Shown piece by piece: positions 1-11,735 of a DNA stretch of 35,233 bases. The position numbers and the translations under genes are program-made. Numbering within the stretch: position 1 is the first letter of the stretch; each line of letters starts with the position of its first letter. The notes below the pieces were generated by a model. The model did no database searches. It saw only the letters and a program-made list of their open reading frames with translations, and was not told where the DNA came from. This stretch comes from an uncultured Pelagibacteraceae bacterium (GTDB lineage: Bacteria; Pseudomonadota; Alphaproteobacteria; Pelagibacterales; Pelagibacteraceae), in contig CACGWQ010000012.1 in assembly GCA_902576815.1 (NCBI GenBank), positions 1 through 35,233 on the forward strand. Reading direction: 5' to 3'.

Positions 1-1459
<1,459 letters not shown>

Positions 1460-1462
1460 TTA

Positions 1463-2623
1463 ATGAATATTCACGAACACCAAGCAAAGAATATACTTAG
1501 AAAATATGGAGCTAAAGTTCCGGATGGAGTTTATGCTCTAGATGTAAATGAATTATTGGAAAAAGCTAAAAATCTTAAAACTGATAAATATGTGTTGAAA
1601 GCACAAATTCATGCTGGAGGCAGAGGTAAAGCTGGTGGAGTTAAAATAGTAAATGATTTAAAAAGTCTTGAAACAGAGGCAAAATCCTTGCTTGGAAAAA
1701 AATTAATCACTCATCAGACAGGACCTAGTGGAAGAATTGTTAAAAGATTATATGTCGAAGTTTCATCTAACATTGATAAAGAATTTTATTTGTCTTGCGT
1801 TGTAGATCGTGCGAGCTCAAAGATAGCTTTTATCTCAAGTGATCAAGGGGGTATGGATATAGAGGAAGTCGCAATCAAATCTCCTGAGAAAATCTTAACA
1901 ACAAAAGTAGATTTAGATAACGAAATATCTGATGAAAATTGTAATAAAATAATAAGTATTTTTAATCTAGATGAAGAAACAAAAGAACAAGGAATTAGTC
2001 TAATCAAGTCCATATATAAATTATTTATAGAAACGGATGCTAATTTAATTGAAATTAATCCTTTAATTTTAACAAAAGAAAAAGAGTTGATTTGTTTAGA
2101 TGCAAAAATGAATTTTGATGGAAATGCTTTATTCAGACATCCAGAGCTAATTGAGTTGAGAGATCTCAATGAAGAAGAAGAAACCGAGATAGAAGCTAGC
2201 AAGCATGATTTAGCATATATTAAACTTGATGGAACAATTGGATGCATGGTTAATGGAGCTGGACTTGCAATGGCAACTATGGACATAATTAAATTATATG
2301 GAAAGGAACCAGCAAATTTTTTAGATGTTGGTGGTGGGGCTTCTAAAGAAAAAGTGGCAGCTGCTTTTAAAATAATTTTATCAGATAAAAATGTTAAAGG
2401 AATATTGATTAATATTTTTGGTGGAATAATGAGATGTGATGTTCTTGCCCAAGGTGTTGTGGACGCAGCAAAAGAAATAAAAATGGATGTTCCTTTAGTT
2501 GTAAGATTGGCCGGAACAAATTTTGAAGAGGGAAAAAAAATACTTGATAATTCAGGTCTTGAGTTAATTTCTGCTTCTGATTTATCAGATGCTGCTAAAA
2601 AAATTGTAGAGGCTATTAAATAA
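1463..2623 (+). CDS. sucC: Succinyl-CoA synthetase, beta subunit
   Basis: This 386-residue ATP-grasp subunit pairs with SucD and couples succinyl-CoA cleavage to nucleotide triphosphate formation in the TCA cycle. The start MNIHEHQAK is the family signature: the N-terminal region helps position the phosphohistidine loop. The nucleotide-binding segment [14 protein letters not shown] is at residues 46-59. The C-terminal CoA-ligase domain contains GGGASKEKV and [11 protein letters not shown]. The length matches bacterial SucC, and there is no sign of truncation. The stop codon directly abuts the sucD start, so the two subunits are probably translated in a coupled way. Confidence 0.97.
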   Translation: MNIHEHQAKNILRKYGAKVPDGVYALDVNELLEKAKNLKTDKYVLKAQIHAGGRGKAGGVKIVNDLKSLETEAKSLLGKKLITHQTGPSGRIVKRLYVEVSSNIDKEFYLSCVVDRASSKIAFISSDQGGMDIEEVAIKSPEKILTTKVDLDNEISDENCNKIISIFNLDEETKEQGISLIKSIYKLFIETDANLIEINPLILTKEKELICLDAKMNFDGNALFRHPELIELRDLNEEEETEIEASKHDLAYIKLDGTIGCMVNGAGLAMATMDIIKLYGKEPANFLDVGGGASKEKVAAAFKIILSDKNVKGILINIFGGIMRCDVLAQGVVDAAKEIKMDVPLVVRLAGTNFEEGKKILDNSGLELISASDLSDAAKKIVEAIK

Positions 2624-3499
2624 ATGTCAGTTTTAGTTAATAAAAACACAAAGTTAATTTGCCAAGGTTTTACGGGTAGTCATGGAACTTTTCATTCAGA
2701 GCAAGCAATTAAATATGGAACAAATTTAGTTGGAGGAGTTACACCAAAAAAAGGTGGTCAAACTCATCTAGATAGACCAGTATTTAATACAGTAAAGGAA
2801 GCAGTCGATAAAACTGGTGCAAACGCAACTATGATTTATGTTCCTGCGAAATTTGCATCCGCAGCAATCATAGAGGCCATTGAAGCTAACTTAGAATTAA
2901 TCGTTTGTATAACTGAGGGAATACCAGTTCTCGATATGATTAAGGTCAAAAAAAAATTACATAATTCAAAATCAAGATTAATCGGTCCTAATTGTCCTGG
3001 GATAATCACTCCTGATGAATGCAAGATCGGAATAATGCCAGGCAATATCCATAAAAGAGGTTCAGTAGGAATTGTATCAAGATCTGGAACTTTAACTTAC
3101 GAGGCTGTTGCACAAACAACGGAGAATGACTTGGGGCAATCAACATGTATAGGTATAGGTGGTGATCCAATAAATGGCACAAACTTTATTGATTGTTTAG
3201 ATTTATTTTTAAAAGATGAGGAAACTAAATCAATTTTAATGATTGGTGAAATAGGTGGATCAGCTGAAGAAGAAGCAGCAGAATTTTTAAAAAATCATGA
3301 AATAAAAAAGCCCATGGTTGGTTTTATTGCTGGAGTTACAGCTCCGCCAGGTAGAAGAATGGGACATGCAGGTGCCATAATATCAGGCGGCAAAGGTGGA
3401 GCCAAAGATAAGATCAAAAAAATGGAAGATTGTGGTATAGAAGTTGCCACATCTCCTTCAGAAATTGGAAAAACATTGTTAAATAAATTGTCCAATTGA
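2624..3499 (+). CDS. sucD: Succinyl-CoA synthetase, alpha subunit
   Basis: This 291-residue subunit binds CoA and carries the phosphorylated histidine intermediate. The N-terminal CoA-binding Rossmann domain includes [10 protein letters not shown] (residues 15-24), which in the family wraps the CoA. The phosphohistidine is His248 within [10 protein letters not shown]. The GPNCPGI motif (121-127) and the SRSGTLTYE loop (152-160) are also present. The length is typical. It follows sucC with no gap and is followed by a 30-base AT-rich gap and then sucA. Confidence 0.97.
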   Translation: MSVLVNKNTKLICQGFTGSHGTFHSEQAIKYGTNLVGGVTPKKGGQTHLDRPVFNTVKEAVDKTGANATMIYVPAKFASAAIIEAIEANLELIVCITEGIPVLDMIKVKKKLHNSKSRLIGPNCPGIITPDECKIGIMPGNIHKRGSVGIVSRSGTLTYEAVAQTTENDLGQSTCIGIGGDPINGTNFIDCLDLFLKDEETKSILMIGEIGGSAEEEAAEFLKNHEIKKPMVGFIAGVTAPPGRRMGHAGAIISGGKGGAKDKIKKMEDCGIEVATSPSEIGKTLLNKLSN

Positions 3500-3529
3500 A
3501 AACAAAATTTAGTATTATATTAAAATAAA

Positions 3530-6428
3530 ATGAGCTCTCCTAAAAATCTGGAATATAAAAAAACATCATTTCTCAATAAGGCAAATAGTGCATTTATTGA
3601 GGAAATGTATGTAAAATTTATAAATAAAGATCCATCTCTCTCTGAAAGTTGGATCGAATATTTCTCAAGTATGGATGATGATATGAAAATATTAGTCGAC
3701 GAGATAAATGGACCTTCGTGGAAACCTTTTTCAAAAAAAATAAATATAGTGGATGTAGAGAAAACAGCTAAAGAAAACGAAAAGATAAAAGATAACTCTA
3801 GTAAATTTAATTTCCAAGTAGTTGCAAATTCAAATAAAAATTCAATTAGTGCTGTAGCCCTGATAAGAGCTTATCGGCTAAGGGGACATCTATTATCAAA
3901 ATTAGATCCTTTAGAATTGATGAAGTCAGAATATTTAGACGAATTACATCCTGAGTACTATGGTTTTAAAAAAGAAGATTATGACAAAGAAATTTTTCTT
4001 AACGGAATAATAAATAAAAAAAGTGCAAATATTAGAGAAATACTCAAGTTTTTAAAAAAAAACTTATTGTGGTCCTTTAGGTTATGAATATATGCATATT
4101 TCAAATCCAACTGAAAGAATGTGGTTTAGAGATAGGGTTGAAAAAGACGAAAATGCACTGAAGTTTACAAAAAATGGAAAGCAAGCGATTTTAAATAAAC
4201 TAATACAAGCAGAGGGCTTTGAAAAATTTTTAAACACAAAATATGTTGGTACTAAAAGATTTGGTTTAGATGGCGGAGAAAGTCTAATACCTGCTCTTGA
4301 GCAAATTATAAAAATTGGAGGACAATCTAAAATAAAAGAAGTTAAAATAGGAATGTCACATAGAGGAAGACTAAATGTTTTAGCAAACGTTTTACAAAAA
4401 TCTTATAAAAGAATTTTTAATGAATTTGCTGGTGAAATGGATGGATCAGAAGATGGCGCTGGAGATGTAAAATACCATTTAGGAGCTTCATCTGATAGAG
4501 AATTTGATAGAAATCCTGTACACGTAAGTTTAACAGATAATCCTTCACACTTAGAGGCGGTTAATCCTGTTGTTCTTGGGCAAACTAGAGCTAAACAATT
4601 TTTTCACAAAGACAAACAAAGAAATAAAGTTATACCAATATTAATTCACGGTGATGCAGCATTTGCAGGACAAGGAATAGTTGCAGAGTGCTTTGCAATG
4701 TCTGGACTTCCTGGTCATAACACTGGAGGGACAATCCATATTATTGTTAACAACCAAATTGGATTTACAACAAGTCCTAGATTTGCGCGATCTTCTCCTT
4801 ATCCTTCTGATGTAGGTAAAATGGTTGATGCACCAATCATCCATGTTAATGGAGATGACCCTGAAGCAGTAGTTTACGCAACTAGAATAGCAACTGAATT
4901 TAGATTAAAATTTAATCGCGATGTTGTAATTGATTTAATATGTTACAGAAGATTTGGACATAATGAGGGAGATGAGCCATCTTTCACCCAACCACTTATG
5001 TACAAAAAAATTAGATCTCATCCATCTACAATTAAAATTTATGGTGAAAAGCTTGTAAATGAAGGGCTTTTTTCGAAACAAGATTTAGATCAGCAAATTG
5101 TTGATTTTAAAAATTTATTAGACGACCAATTTAAAAATGCGAAAGATTATAAACCTAAAATTAGATGGTTCGAGGGGACTTGGTCAAGATATAAACCCGA
5201 AAGAGGTAAAGATAAAAGAGGTGTGACTGGATCAGATTTGAAAGTTTTAAATAATATTTCTGACAGAATACATGTTTTTCCAACTGATAAAAATATTCAC
5301 AAAACCATAACAAAAATCATGGAAAATAGAAAAAAAACTATTAATAAAGGTTCAGGTATTGATTGGGCAACAGCTGAGTCCTTGGCATTTGGTTCATTAT
5401 TAGTTGAAGGTTATCCAGTAAGGTTAGTAGGTCAGGATTCAGGTAGAGGCACCTTTAGTCAAAGACACTCAGTTTTAAGAAATCAAATTGATAATTCAAG
5501 GTACATTCCTTTAAACAATATATCTAGTAACCAAAAAAATTTTGAAATTGTAGATAGTTTTTTATCTGAACTTGCAGTTTTAGGATTTGAATATGGATAC
5601 AGTTTAGTAGAACCGAATACATTGACAATTTGGGAAGCTCAATTTGGTGATTTTGCAAATGGTGCTCAAGTAATTATTGATCAATTTATATCATCTGGTG
5701 AAAGAAAGTGGAAACGAGCATCAGGACTAGTTATGTTATTACCCCATGGTTATGAAGGACAGGGTCCAGAACATTCCTCTGCAAGATTAGAGAGATTTTT
5801 ACAATTATGTGCAAATGATAATTTACAAGTTATGAATTGTACTACACCTGCAAATTATTTTCATGCTTTAAGAAGACAGATGCACCGTGATTTTAGAAAA
5901 CCATTAATCATAATGACGCCCAAGTCACTTTTAAGAAACAAATATTGTGTATCAAATTTAGAGGATTTTAGTAAACAAAATTCTTTCCATAGAGTGCTGT
6001 GGGATCATGCTAGAGATACTAAGCAAAAAGGGTTTATTAAGTTAAAAGACGACAAAAAAATTAGAAAAGTTATATTGTGCTCTGGAAAAATTTACTTTGA
6101 TCTTCTTGTGGCAAGAGAGAAACTAAAAATCAATGATGTGATTTTGTATAGAATTGAACAACTATATCCCTTCCCTGCAAAAAGTTTGGTTAAAGAACTA
6201 AAACCATTTGCCAAGAATGCAAAATTTTATTGGTGCCAAGAGGAGCCTAAAAATATGGGTGCTTGGTTTGCTGTCAGAGATTATATACAATGGACATTAG
6301 AGACTATTAAGGCTAAAAATAAAGTTATTTCTTACATTGGAAGAAGTCCAGATGCTACTCCTGCAACAGGTTATGCAAAAAGACATAATTCTGAACAACA
6401 AGAAATTATAAAAAGGGTATTTGAATAA
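3530..6428 (+). CDS. sucA: 2-oxoglutarate dehydrogenase E1, frameshifted as sequenced
   Basis: This is the thiamine-diphosphate decarboxylase of the 2-oxoglutarate dehydrogenase complex. The first reading segment (3530-4087, 185 codons) carries the E1 N-terminal domain and the next helical part. It ends at a premature TGA. The second (ATG at 4092, 778 codons) continues in the +1 frame with MSHRGRLNVL, the ThDP/Mg loop GDAAFAGQG...NNQIGFTT and RFGHNEGDEPSFTQP. The frame changes inside an A9 run at 4054-4062. Removing one A joins the text as FLKKTYCGPLGYEYMH and gives 965 residues, normal for SucA. It is either a sequencing error, a true frameshift mutation, or a gene rescued by slippage. The gap upstream has a possible but weak promoter (TTGAAA at 3496, TATTAA at 3518). 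Confidence 0.95.
4054..4062 (+). other. Frameshift site in sucA (A9 run)
   Basis: Nine consecutive A bases follow five T bases. The upstream frame reads FLKKNLLW and stops at 4085-4087. The frame one base later reads TYCGPLGYEYMH, the conserved E1 sequence. Eight A bases would make the gene continuous. Confidence 0.9.
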
Positions 6429-7704
6429 ATGAGTGAAAAAATATTAGTTCCAGTTTTGGGAGAAAGTATCACGGAGGCTACAGTCACAAAATGGTTAAAA
6501 AAAAAAGGTGATAATGTAGTTGCTGATGAAGCAGTGGTAGAATTAGAGACCGATAAAGTAAACTTAGAGGTACCTGCACCTAAAAGTGGTATTATATCAG
6601 AGATTAATTCAAAAGATGGAGATACTGTTGAGGTTGGAACGGTATTAGGAATGATTTCAGAAAGCGATGCTGTTAAAGAAGAAAAGGTAGGTGAAACGAT
6701 TGAAGAAAATATTGAAAAGAACAATGTAATAAATTTAGAAATTGAAAAAAATAAAGAGACAAAAAAAAATCAAGAGCCATTATTGCTAGACGAAGAACCA
6801 TTAGTATTAACTGATGAAGTTAAAGAATCCGAACCTATAAAGCAGAACAAAAATCTTTCGCCTGCTGTAAGAAAAATGGTGGTTGAAAATAAAATTAATT
6901 TAGAGGAAGTAAAAGGAACAGGTAAGGATGGGAGAATATTAAAAGGTGATTTAATTAGTTTAATGGGAACCAACCCTCAACCGAACCAAAGAAAAATTCA
7001 ATACGGTGAAGAAGAACGAATTAAAATGTCAAGACTGAGACAAACAATTGCTAAACGTTTGAAAGAGGCTCAAAATAATGCTGCAATGCTTACAACATTT
7101 AATGAAGTTGATATGTCAAATATAATTACGATGAGAAAAGAAAACCAGGATGATTTTCAAAATAATTACGGAATTAAACTTGGCTTCATGTCTTTTTTTG
7201 TAAAAGCTTCTATAGTTGGATTAAAGTTATTTCCTGCAATAAATGCTGAAGTTGAAAACGATGAAATTATTTATAAAAACTATTATAACTTAAGTTTTGC
7301 TGTTGGAACCGAAAAAAGGATTAGTAGTTCCGGTCTTAAAAAATGCTGATGAAATGTCATTTGCGGATATAGAAAAGAACATAAAAGATCTGTCAGATAA
7401 AGCAAAAAATGGAAATATTACTATAGAGGATTTGCAAGGAGGAACATTTACAATCAGTAATGGAGGCGTATATGGATCAATGTTATCTACTCCTATTTTA
7501 AACCCTCCACAGTCAGCAGTTCTTGGAATGCATAATATTGTTGAAAGACCCGTTGTTGTTGATGGTGAGATAAAGGCTAGACCTGTAATGTTTTTAGCAT
7601 TGTCTTATGATCATAGAATAATTGATGGAAAAGAGTCTGTAAGTTTTTTAAAAACTGTTAAAGAAAACTTAGAAGATCCAAGAAAGTTGTTTTTAAATTT
7701 ATAA
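6429..7704 (+). CDS. sucB: Dihydrolipoyl succinyltransferase E2, frameshifted as sequenced
   Basis: This is the E2 core of the 2-oxoglutarate dehydrogenase complex, transferring succinyl groups from lipoate to CoA. In order: lipoyl domain (residues 1-75, lipoyl lysine Lys43 in ETDKVNLE), an acidic/lysine linker, the E1/E3-binding domain (about 142-178, NLSPAVRKM...GRILKGDL), and the catalytic domain. The first frame ends at 7349 after [10 protein letters not shown]; the catalytic domain resumes in the other frame as [14 protein letters not shown]. The switch is at the A6 run 7312-7317, where five A bases restore a 424-residue protein of normal size. Catalytic His396 and Asp400 (SYDHRIIDG, restored numbering) lie after the shift, so the product as written would be inactive. 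It directly abuts sucA and is followed by lpdA after one base. Confidence 0.95.
7312..7317 (+). other. Frameshift site in sucB (A6 run)
   Basis: Six A bases in the codons for GTEKG. The read frame becomes GTEKRISS and stops at 7347-7349. Dropping one A gives [11 protein letters not shown], the conserved acyltransferase strand. Confidence 0.9.
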
Positions 7705-7705
7705 T

Positions 7706-9103
7706 ATGCCAGAAAAATTTGATGTTACAGTAATTGGTGGTGGCCCTGGAGGATACGTTTGTGCAATTAGATTGTCTCAACTTGGTCTTAAAACAGCATG
7801 CATAGAGTCTAGAGGGTCTCTAGGAGGAACATGCTTAAATATAGGATGCATTCCATCAAAAAGTTTACTCAATTTATCTGAAAAATTTCACAGTGCTAAA
7901 AATTTTGAAAAAATTGGAATTGAGACTGGAGAAATAAAGCTTAATTTAGATAAAATGATGAAAAATAAAGACAAAGCCGTAACAGTATTGACTAAAGGAG
8001 TGGAATTTTTATTCAAAAAAAACAAAGTCACATATTTTAAAGGCAAAGGTTCATTTGAGAACGAAAATTCAATAAAGATTGAAGGCTCTGAAGGCACTAA
8101 AATAATTCAAACTGATAAAACAATAATCAGTACAGGATCAGAGCCAGTTTCATTGCCTGGAGTAGATTTTGATGAAGAAAGAATTCTTTCTTCAACTGGA
8201 GCCCTATCTATTCCCAAGCTTCCTAATAAAATGATTGTTGTCGGAGGAGGTTATATAGGATTAGAAATGGGATCAGTTTGGTCAAGACTTGGTACTGAAG
8301 TTACAGTTGTAGAATTTTTAGACCACATCACTCCCGGAATGGATCGAGATATTTCAAATGAATTTATGAAAATATTAAAGAAGCAAGGTATAAAGTTCAA
8401 CCTCAATACTAAAGTTGATAAAATAACTAAAAACTCTAATGGTGTAACGGTTGAGACTTCACAAAATGATGGCCAAAAAGTTAAACATGATGTTGATGTT
8501 GTTTTAATATCTGTTGGACGAAGACCTTATACTAAAAACTTAAATTTAGATAAAGTTGGTGTAGCTTTAGATGAAAAAGGAAGAGTTAAAGTAAATAAAA
8601 ATTTTGAGACAAATATTAAAAATATATACGCAATAGGAGATGTTATTGATGGTCCTATGTTAGCCCATAAAGCTGAAGAAGAGGGAATTGCTGTAGCAGA
8701 ACTTATAGCAGGCCAATCAGGTCATGTGAATTATGATATTATTCCTGGAGTTGTTTATACATCCCCAGAGGTAGCTTATGTTGGTAAAACTGAGGAGCAA
8801 TTAAAAAAAGAAAACATTGGTTATAAAATTGGTAAATTCCCTTTTATGGCAAATTCGAGAGCCAAAGCAATTGATGAACCAGAGGGTTTTGTAAAAATTT
8901 TGGCAGATCAATCAACTGATAAAGTACTTGGTGTACATATAATTGGTCCACATGCAGGAGAAATGATAGCAGAAATGTCTGTTGCAATGGAGTTTGGGGC
9001 CAGTTCAGAAGATATAGCTAGAACATGCCACGCACACCCAACATTTTCAGAAGCTATAAAAGAAGCGGCATTATCAGTAGATAAAAGACAGATACACTCT
9101 TAA
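7706..9103 (+). CDS. lpdA: Dihydrolipoyl dehydrogenase (E3)
   Basis: This 465-residue FAD flavoprotein reoxidises dihydrolipoate on the E2 subunit and passes electrons to NAD. The FAD-binding GGGPGG is at residues 11-16, and the redox disulfide is Cys43/Cys48 in GGTCLNIGCIPSK. The NAD-binding GGGYIGLE lies mid-protein and the FAD-contacting AIGDV follows. The C-terminal catalytic pair His444/Glu449 is in HAHPTFSE. All expected residues are present and the frame is intact, unlike sucA and sucB just upstream. It is the last gene of the mdh-sucCDAB-lpd run, and a 19-base gap follows before priA. Confidence 0.97.
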   Translation: MPEKFDVTVIGGGPGGYVCAIRLSQLGLKTACIESRGSLGGTCLNIGCIPSKSLLNLSEKFHSAKNFEKIGIETGEIKLNLDKMMKNKDKAVTVLTKGVEFLFKKNKVTYFKGKGSFENENSIKIEGSEGTKIIQTDKTIISTGSEPVSLPGVDFDEERILSSTGALSIPKLPNKMIVVGGGYIGLEMGSVWSRLGTEVTVVEFLDHITPGMDRDISNEFMKILKKQGIKFNLNTKVDKITKNSNGVTVETSQNDGQKVKHDVDVVLISVGRRPYTKNLNLDKVGVALDEKGRVKVNKNFETNIKNIYAIGDVIDGPMLAHKAEEEGIAVAELIAGQSGHVNYDIIPGVVYTSPEVAYVGKTEEQLKKENIGYKIGKFPFMANSRAKAIDEPEGFVKILADQSTDKVLGVHIIGPHAGEMIAEMSVAMEFGASSEDIARTCHAHPTFSEAIKEAALSVDKRQIHS

Positions 9104-9122
9104 TATATATCATAATTAATTT

Positions 9123-11078
9123 ATGAAATATCCTGTTCTATTGCCTAATATATTTGATCATCCATTTACATATCTAAGTAATATTAAATTAAAACCAGGA
9201 GATTATGTAAAAGTACCTTTTGGTAAGAAAAATATTATTGGTGTAATTTGGGATATTTTTGAAGAAAAGAATAAGAAAGAATTTAAATTAAAATCTATAA
9301 CTGAAAAAATTGAAATTGAACCACTAAGTAAAAATACAATGAATTTTCTAAAGTGGTTTTCTAATTACAACCTTGTCCCCTTAGGAATGTGTTTAAAGCT
9401 ACATTTGATTAATGACGAAAATTTAAAAATAAAAAATGACAAAGATTTATTAAAATACAGTCTATCACATGAAAAAGAAAGTTATCAACTTTCTGAAGAA
9501 CAAGAGAAGGCCTATAAAGAGTTATCTAAAAATGATAGCAGTTTTAGAGTTCATTTACTTCAAGGAACAACCGGTTCAGGAAAAACGATAGTTTATTTTA
9601 AAGCTATTGAAAAAATTATAAATAAAGGATTGCAAGCTCTAATTTTATTACCAGAAATAGGATTAACAAATGAGTTTGAAAAAAAATTTAAATATTATTT
9701 TGGATTTGAAGCTGCAGTTTGGCATTCAAAAGTCAGCCCAAAAAAAAGAAAAATTATATGGAATGGATTATCAGCAGGAAAAATAAAAGTAGCGCTTGGA
9801 GCAAGATCATCCTTATTTCTCCCATTCAAAAAATTAGGTATGATAACTGTAGATGAAGAGCACGATCAATCTTATAAACAAGATGAGGGAATTATCTATA
9901 ATGCTAGAGATATGGCAATATCAAGAGCTAAACATGAAAATATTCCAATAAATTTAGTAACTGCAGTTCCATCAATCGAAACATATGAAAATATTAAAAT
10001 TAAAAAATATAATTACTCAAGATTACTTAATCGATATAAAGGTGCGAATTTACCCAAACACCATGTTATAGATCTTTATCAAAATCAACTAGCTACTAAA
10101 AGTTCTATATCCCTCAAAACTATTGAAAAAGTAAAAGAACATTTAAATAAAAAAGATCAAATTCTCTTCTTCATAAATAGAAGAGGTTTTGCGCCCTACG
10201 TTTTATGTAAAAAATGTTTAAATGTTTTTACATGCCCTAGGTGTTCTATAAATTTAGTATTTCATAAAAATAAAAAAATTCTTTTGTGTCATTACTGTGG
10301 ATATAGCTCAAAATTAAATAGAGATTGTAAAAAAGGAAATATTTGTGAGTTTGTATTTAGTGGACCTGGGGTAGAAAAAATTGCAGAAGAGGTTAAAAAC
10401 TTATTTCCTGATAAAAACACAATAATTTTCTCCAGCGATACAATGAATAAAGCATCTGGCAAAGATAAATTGGATAAAATTATATCTGGTGAAATAGACA
10501 TTCTTGTAGGCACTCAATTAATATCAAAAGGATTTCATTTTCCAAAATTGAACTGCATTGTTGTATTAGATATTGATTTAACTTCTCATGGACACGATCT
10601 TAGGAGCACTGAAAAAAATTTACAACTTTACCACCAGTTATCGGGAAGAGCGGGTAGAACTGGCAAGCCAGCTAATATTTATTTCCAAACGTACAACTTA
10701 AAGCCAGAGGTTATAAATCAAATTACAAATGAAGATCCTTTTAAATTTTTAGAAAATGAATTAAATTTAAGAAAAAGGAATAATTTACCTCCCTACGAAA
10801 GATTTATAGCTTTAATTTTATCTTCATCAAATGAAAAAAAATTAGACATAGATGCCGCAAAACTTAAAAATATTTTATTAAAGTCTATAGATGCAAAAAT
10901 TTTAGGACCCGTAAACGCTCCAATATATAGAATTAATCAAAAATTCAGAAATAGACTATTAATAAGAGCAAAAAAAAGATCTAGTATCCAGAAAAAATTG
11001 AAAGATGTATTAAAAGATTTTCAACTCTCCAAAGGAATGAAACTTTCAGTTGATGTTGACCCTATCAGCTTCAATTAG
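9123..11078 (+). CDS. priA: Primosomal protein N' (replication restart helicase)
   Basis: This 651-residue 3'-5' helicase recognises stalled or recombined forks and reloads the replisome. The N-terminal 3' DNA-binding region is residues 1-100. The helicase core has Walker A GTTGSGKT (148-155), the DEEH box (244-247) and QLSGRAGRTGK near the end. The zinc region has Cys362/365, 371/374 and 389/392 in CxxC pairs. The fourth pair is Cys402/408, spaced CxxxxxC instead of CxxC. The motif usually read as SATPS appears as TAVPS (about 280-284). The protein is about 80 residues shorter than E. coli PriA. Placement just before atpH is a common alphaproteobacterial order. Confidence 0.95.
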   Translation: MKYPVLLPNIFDHPFTYLSNIKLKPGDYVKVPFGKKNIIGVIWDIFEEKNKKEFKLKSITEKIEIEPLSKNTMNFLKWFSNYNLVPLGMCLKLHLINDENLKIKNDKDLLKYSLSHEKESYQLSEEQEKAYKELSKNDSSFRVHLLQGTTGSGKTIVYFKAIEKIINKGLQALILLPEIGLTNEFEKKFKYYFGFEAAVWHSKVSPKKRKIIWNGLSAGKIKVALGARSSLFLPFKKLGMITVDEEHDQSYKQDEGIIYNARDMAISRAKHENIPINLVTAVPSIETYENIKIKKYNYSRLLNRYKGANLPKHHVIDLYQNQLATKSSISLKTIEKVKEHLNKKDQILFFINRRGFAPYVLCKKCLNVFTCPRCSINLVFHKNKKILLCHYCGYSSKLNRDCKKGNICEFVFSGPGVEKIAEEVKNLFPDKNTIIFSSDTMNKASGKDKLDKIISGEIDILVGTQLISKGFHFPKLNCIVVLDIDLTSHGHDLRSTEKNLQLYHQLSGRAGRTGKPANIYFQTYNLKPEVINQITNEDPFKFLENELNLRKRNNLPPYERFIALILSSSNEKKLDIDAAKLKNILLKSIDAKILGPVNAPIYRINQKFRNRLLIRAKKRSSIQKKLKDVLKDFQLSKGMKLSVDVDPISFN

Positions 11079-11113
11079 CCCATTAAATCTTACCATTTTT
11101 CACAATCTGAGCC

Positions 11114-11142
11114 TTGAAGACTGATAATTCGTATGTTATCTA
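11114..11142 (+). promoter_or_regulatory. Possible promoter for the atp operon
   Basis: In the 102-base gap between priA and atpH, TTGAAG (11114-11119) is followed 17 bases later by TATCTA (11137-11142). The -35 is reasonable but the -10 is a weak match. No better pair and no terminator-like hairpin is visible in this gap. The gap is long for this window, which suggests that it holds a promoter. Confidence 0.3.
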
Positions 11143-11180
11143 AGCGAAATTTTAAACATCTTCTTGATTGAGAGTATAAA

Positions 11181-11735
11181 TTGAGCGAAAACAAAATATC
11201 AATAACTTCTAATAATAGTTACGCGCAAGCATTATTCGAGCTAGCTAACGAAGATAATTCTTTAACAAAAGTAGAGGAACAAGTCGTTGCAGTAAGTAGG
11301 CTTATAAATGAAAGCAAAGAATTTAGATATTTAATCAAAAACCCCACAACAAGAATTGAGGATTTAACTAGAGTTATTGAAACGATTTCTGAAAAAAACA
11401 ATTTTGATAATCTTTTAAAAAGATTCCTGATTTTTTTAATTCAAAAAAGAAGATTTTTTTATTTAGAAAAAATTTTAAGTGACTTTATAGAGGTATGTTC
11501 GAAAGCTAGAGGCGAAATAAAAGCAGAGCTTTTTTCAGCTAAAGAACTTAATGAAACAGATATTTATAAAATTAATGAAGAACTATCTCAAAACTTTGGA
11601 GCAAAGATACAGTTAAATTATAAATTTGACCCAAGTTTAATTGGTGGCTTGGTTTTAAAAGTGGGAAGCACAATGGTAGATAATTCTATTAAAAATAAAC
11701 TGCAACAAATTCAAAAACAAATGATAGAGGCATAA
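11181..11735 (+). CDS. atpH: ATP synthase F1, delta subunit
   Basis: This 184-residue stalk subunit (OSCP/delta family) ties the F1 head to the peripheral b stalk. The N-terminal helical domain starts with SYAQALFELA, the typical opening. The C-terminal motif LIGGLVLKVGSTMVDNSIKNKL is the family signature, given here as the end of the protein (about residues 153-174). The start is TTG at 11181, preceded by GAGAG at 11170-11174; no in-frame ATG fits the conserved N-terminus. The stop is directly followed by the atpA start. It is the first of five F1 genes; the F0 genes are not in the window, as is usual for Alphaproteobacteria. Confidence 0.95.
   Translation: MSENKISITSNNSYAQALFELANEDNSLTKVEEQVVAVSRLINESKEFRYLIKNPTTRIEDLTRVIETISEKNNFDNLLKRFLIFLIQKRRFFYLEKILSDFIEVCSKARGEIKAELFSAKELNETDIYKINEELSQNFGAKIQLNYKFDPSLIGGLVLKVGSTMVDNSIKNKLQQIQKQMIEA

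Noticed and set aside
1843..2649. A 268-codon open frame antisense to sucC.
   Set aside because: It lies wholly opposite a well-conserved gene, and its translation has low-complexity, mirror-like composition with no recognisable domain.
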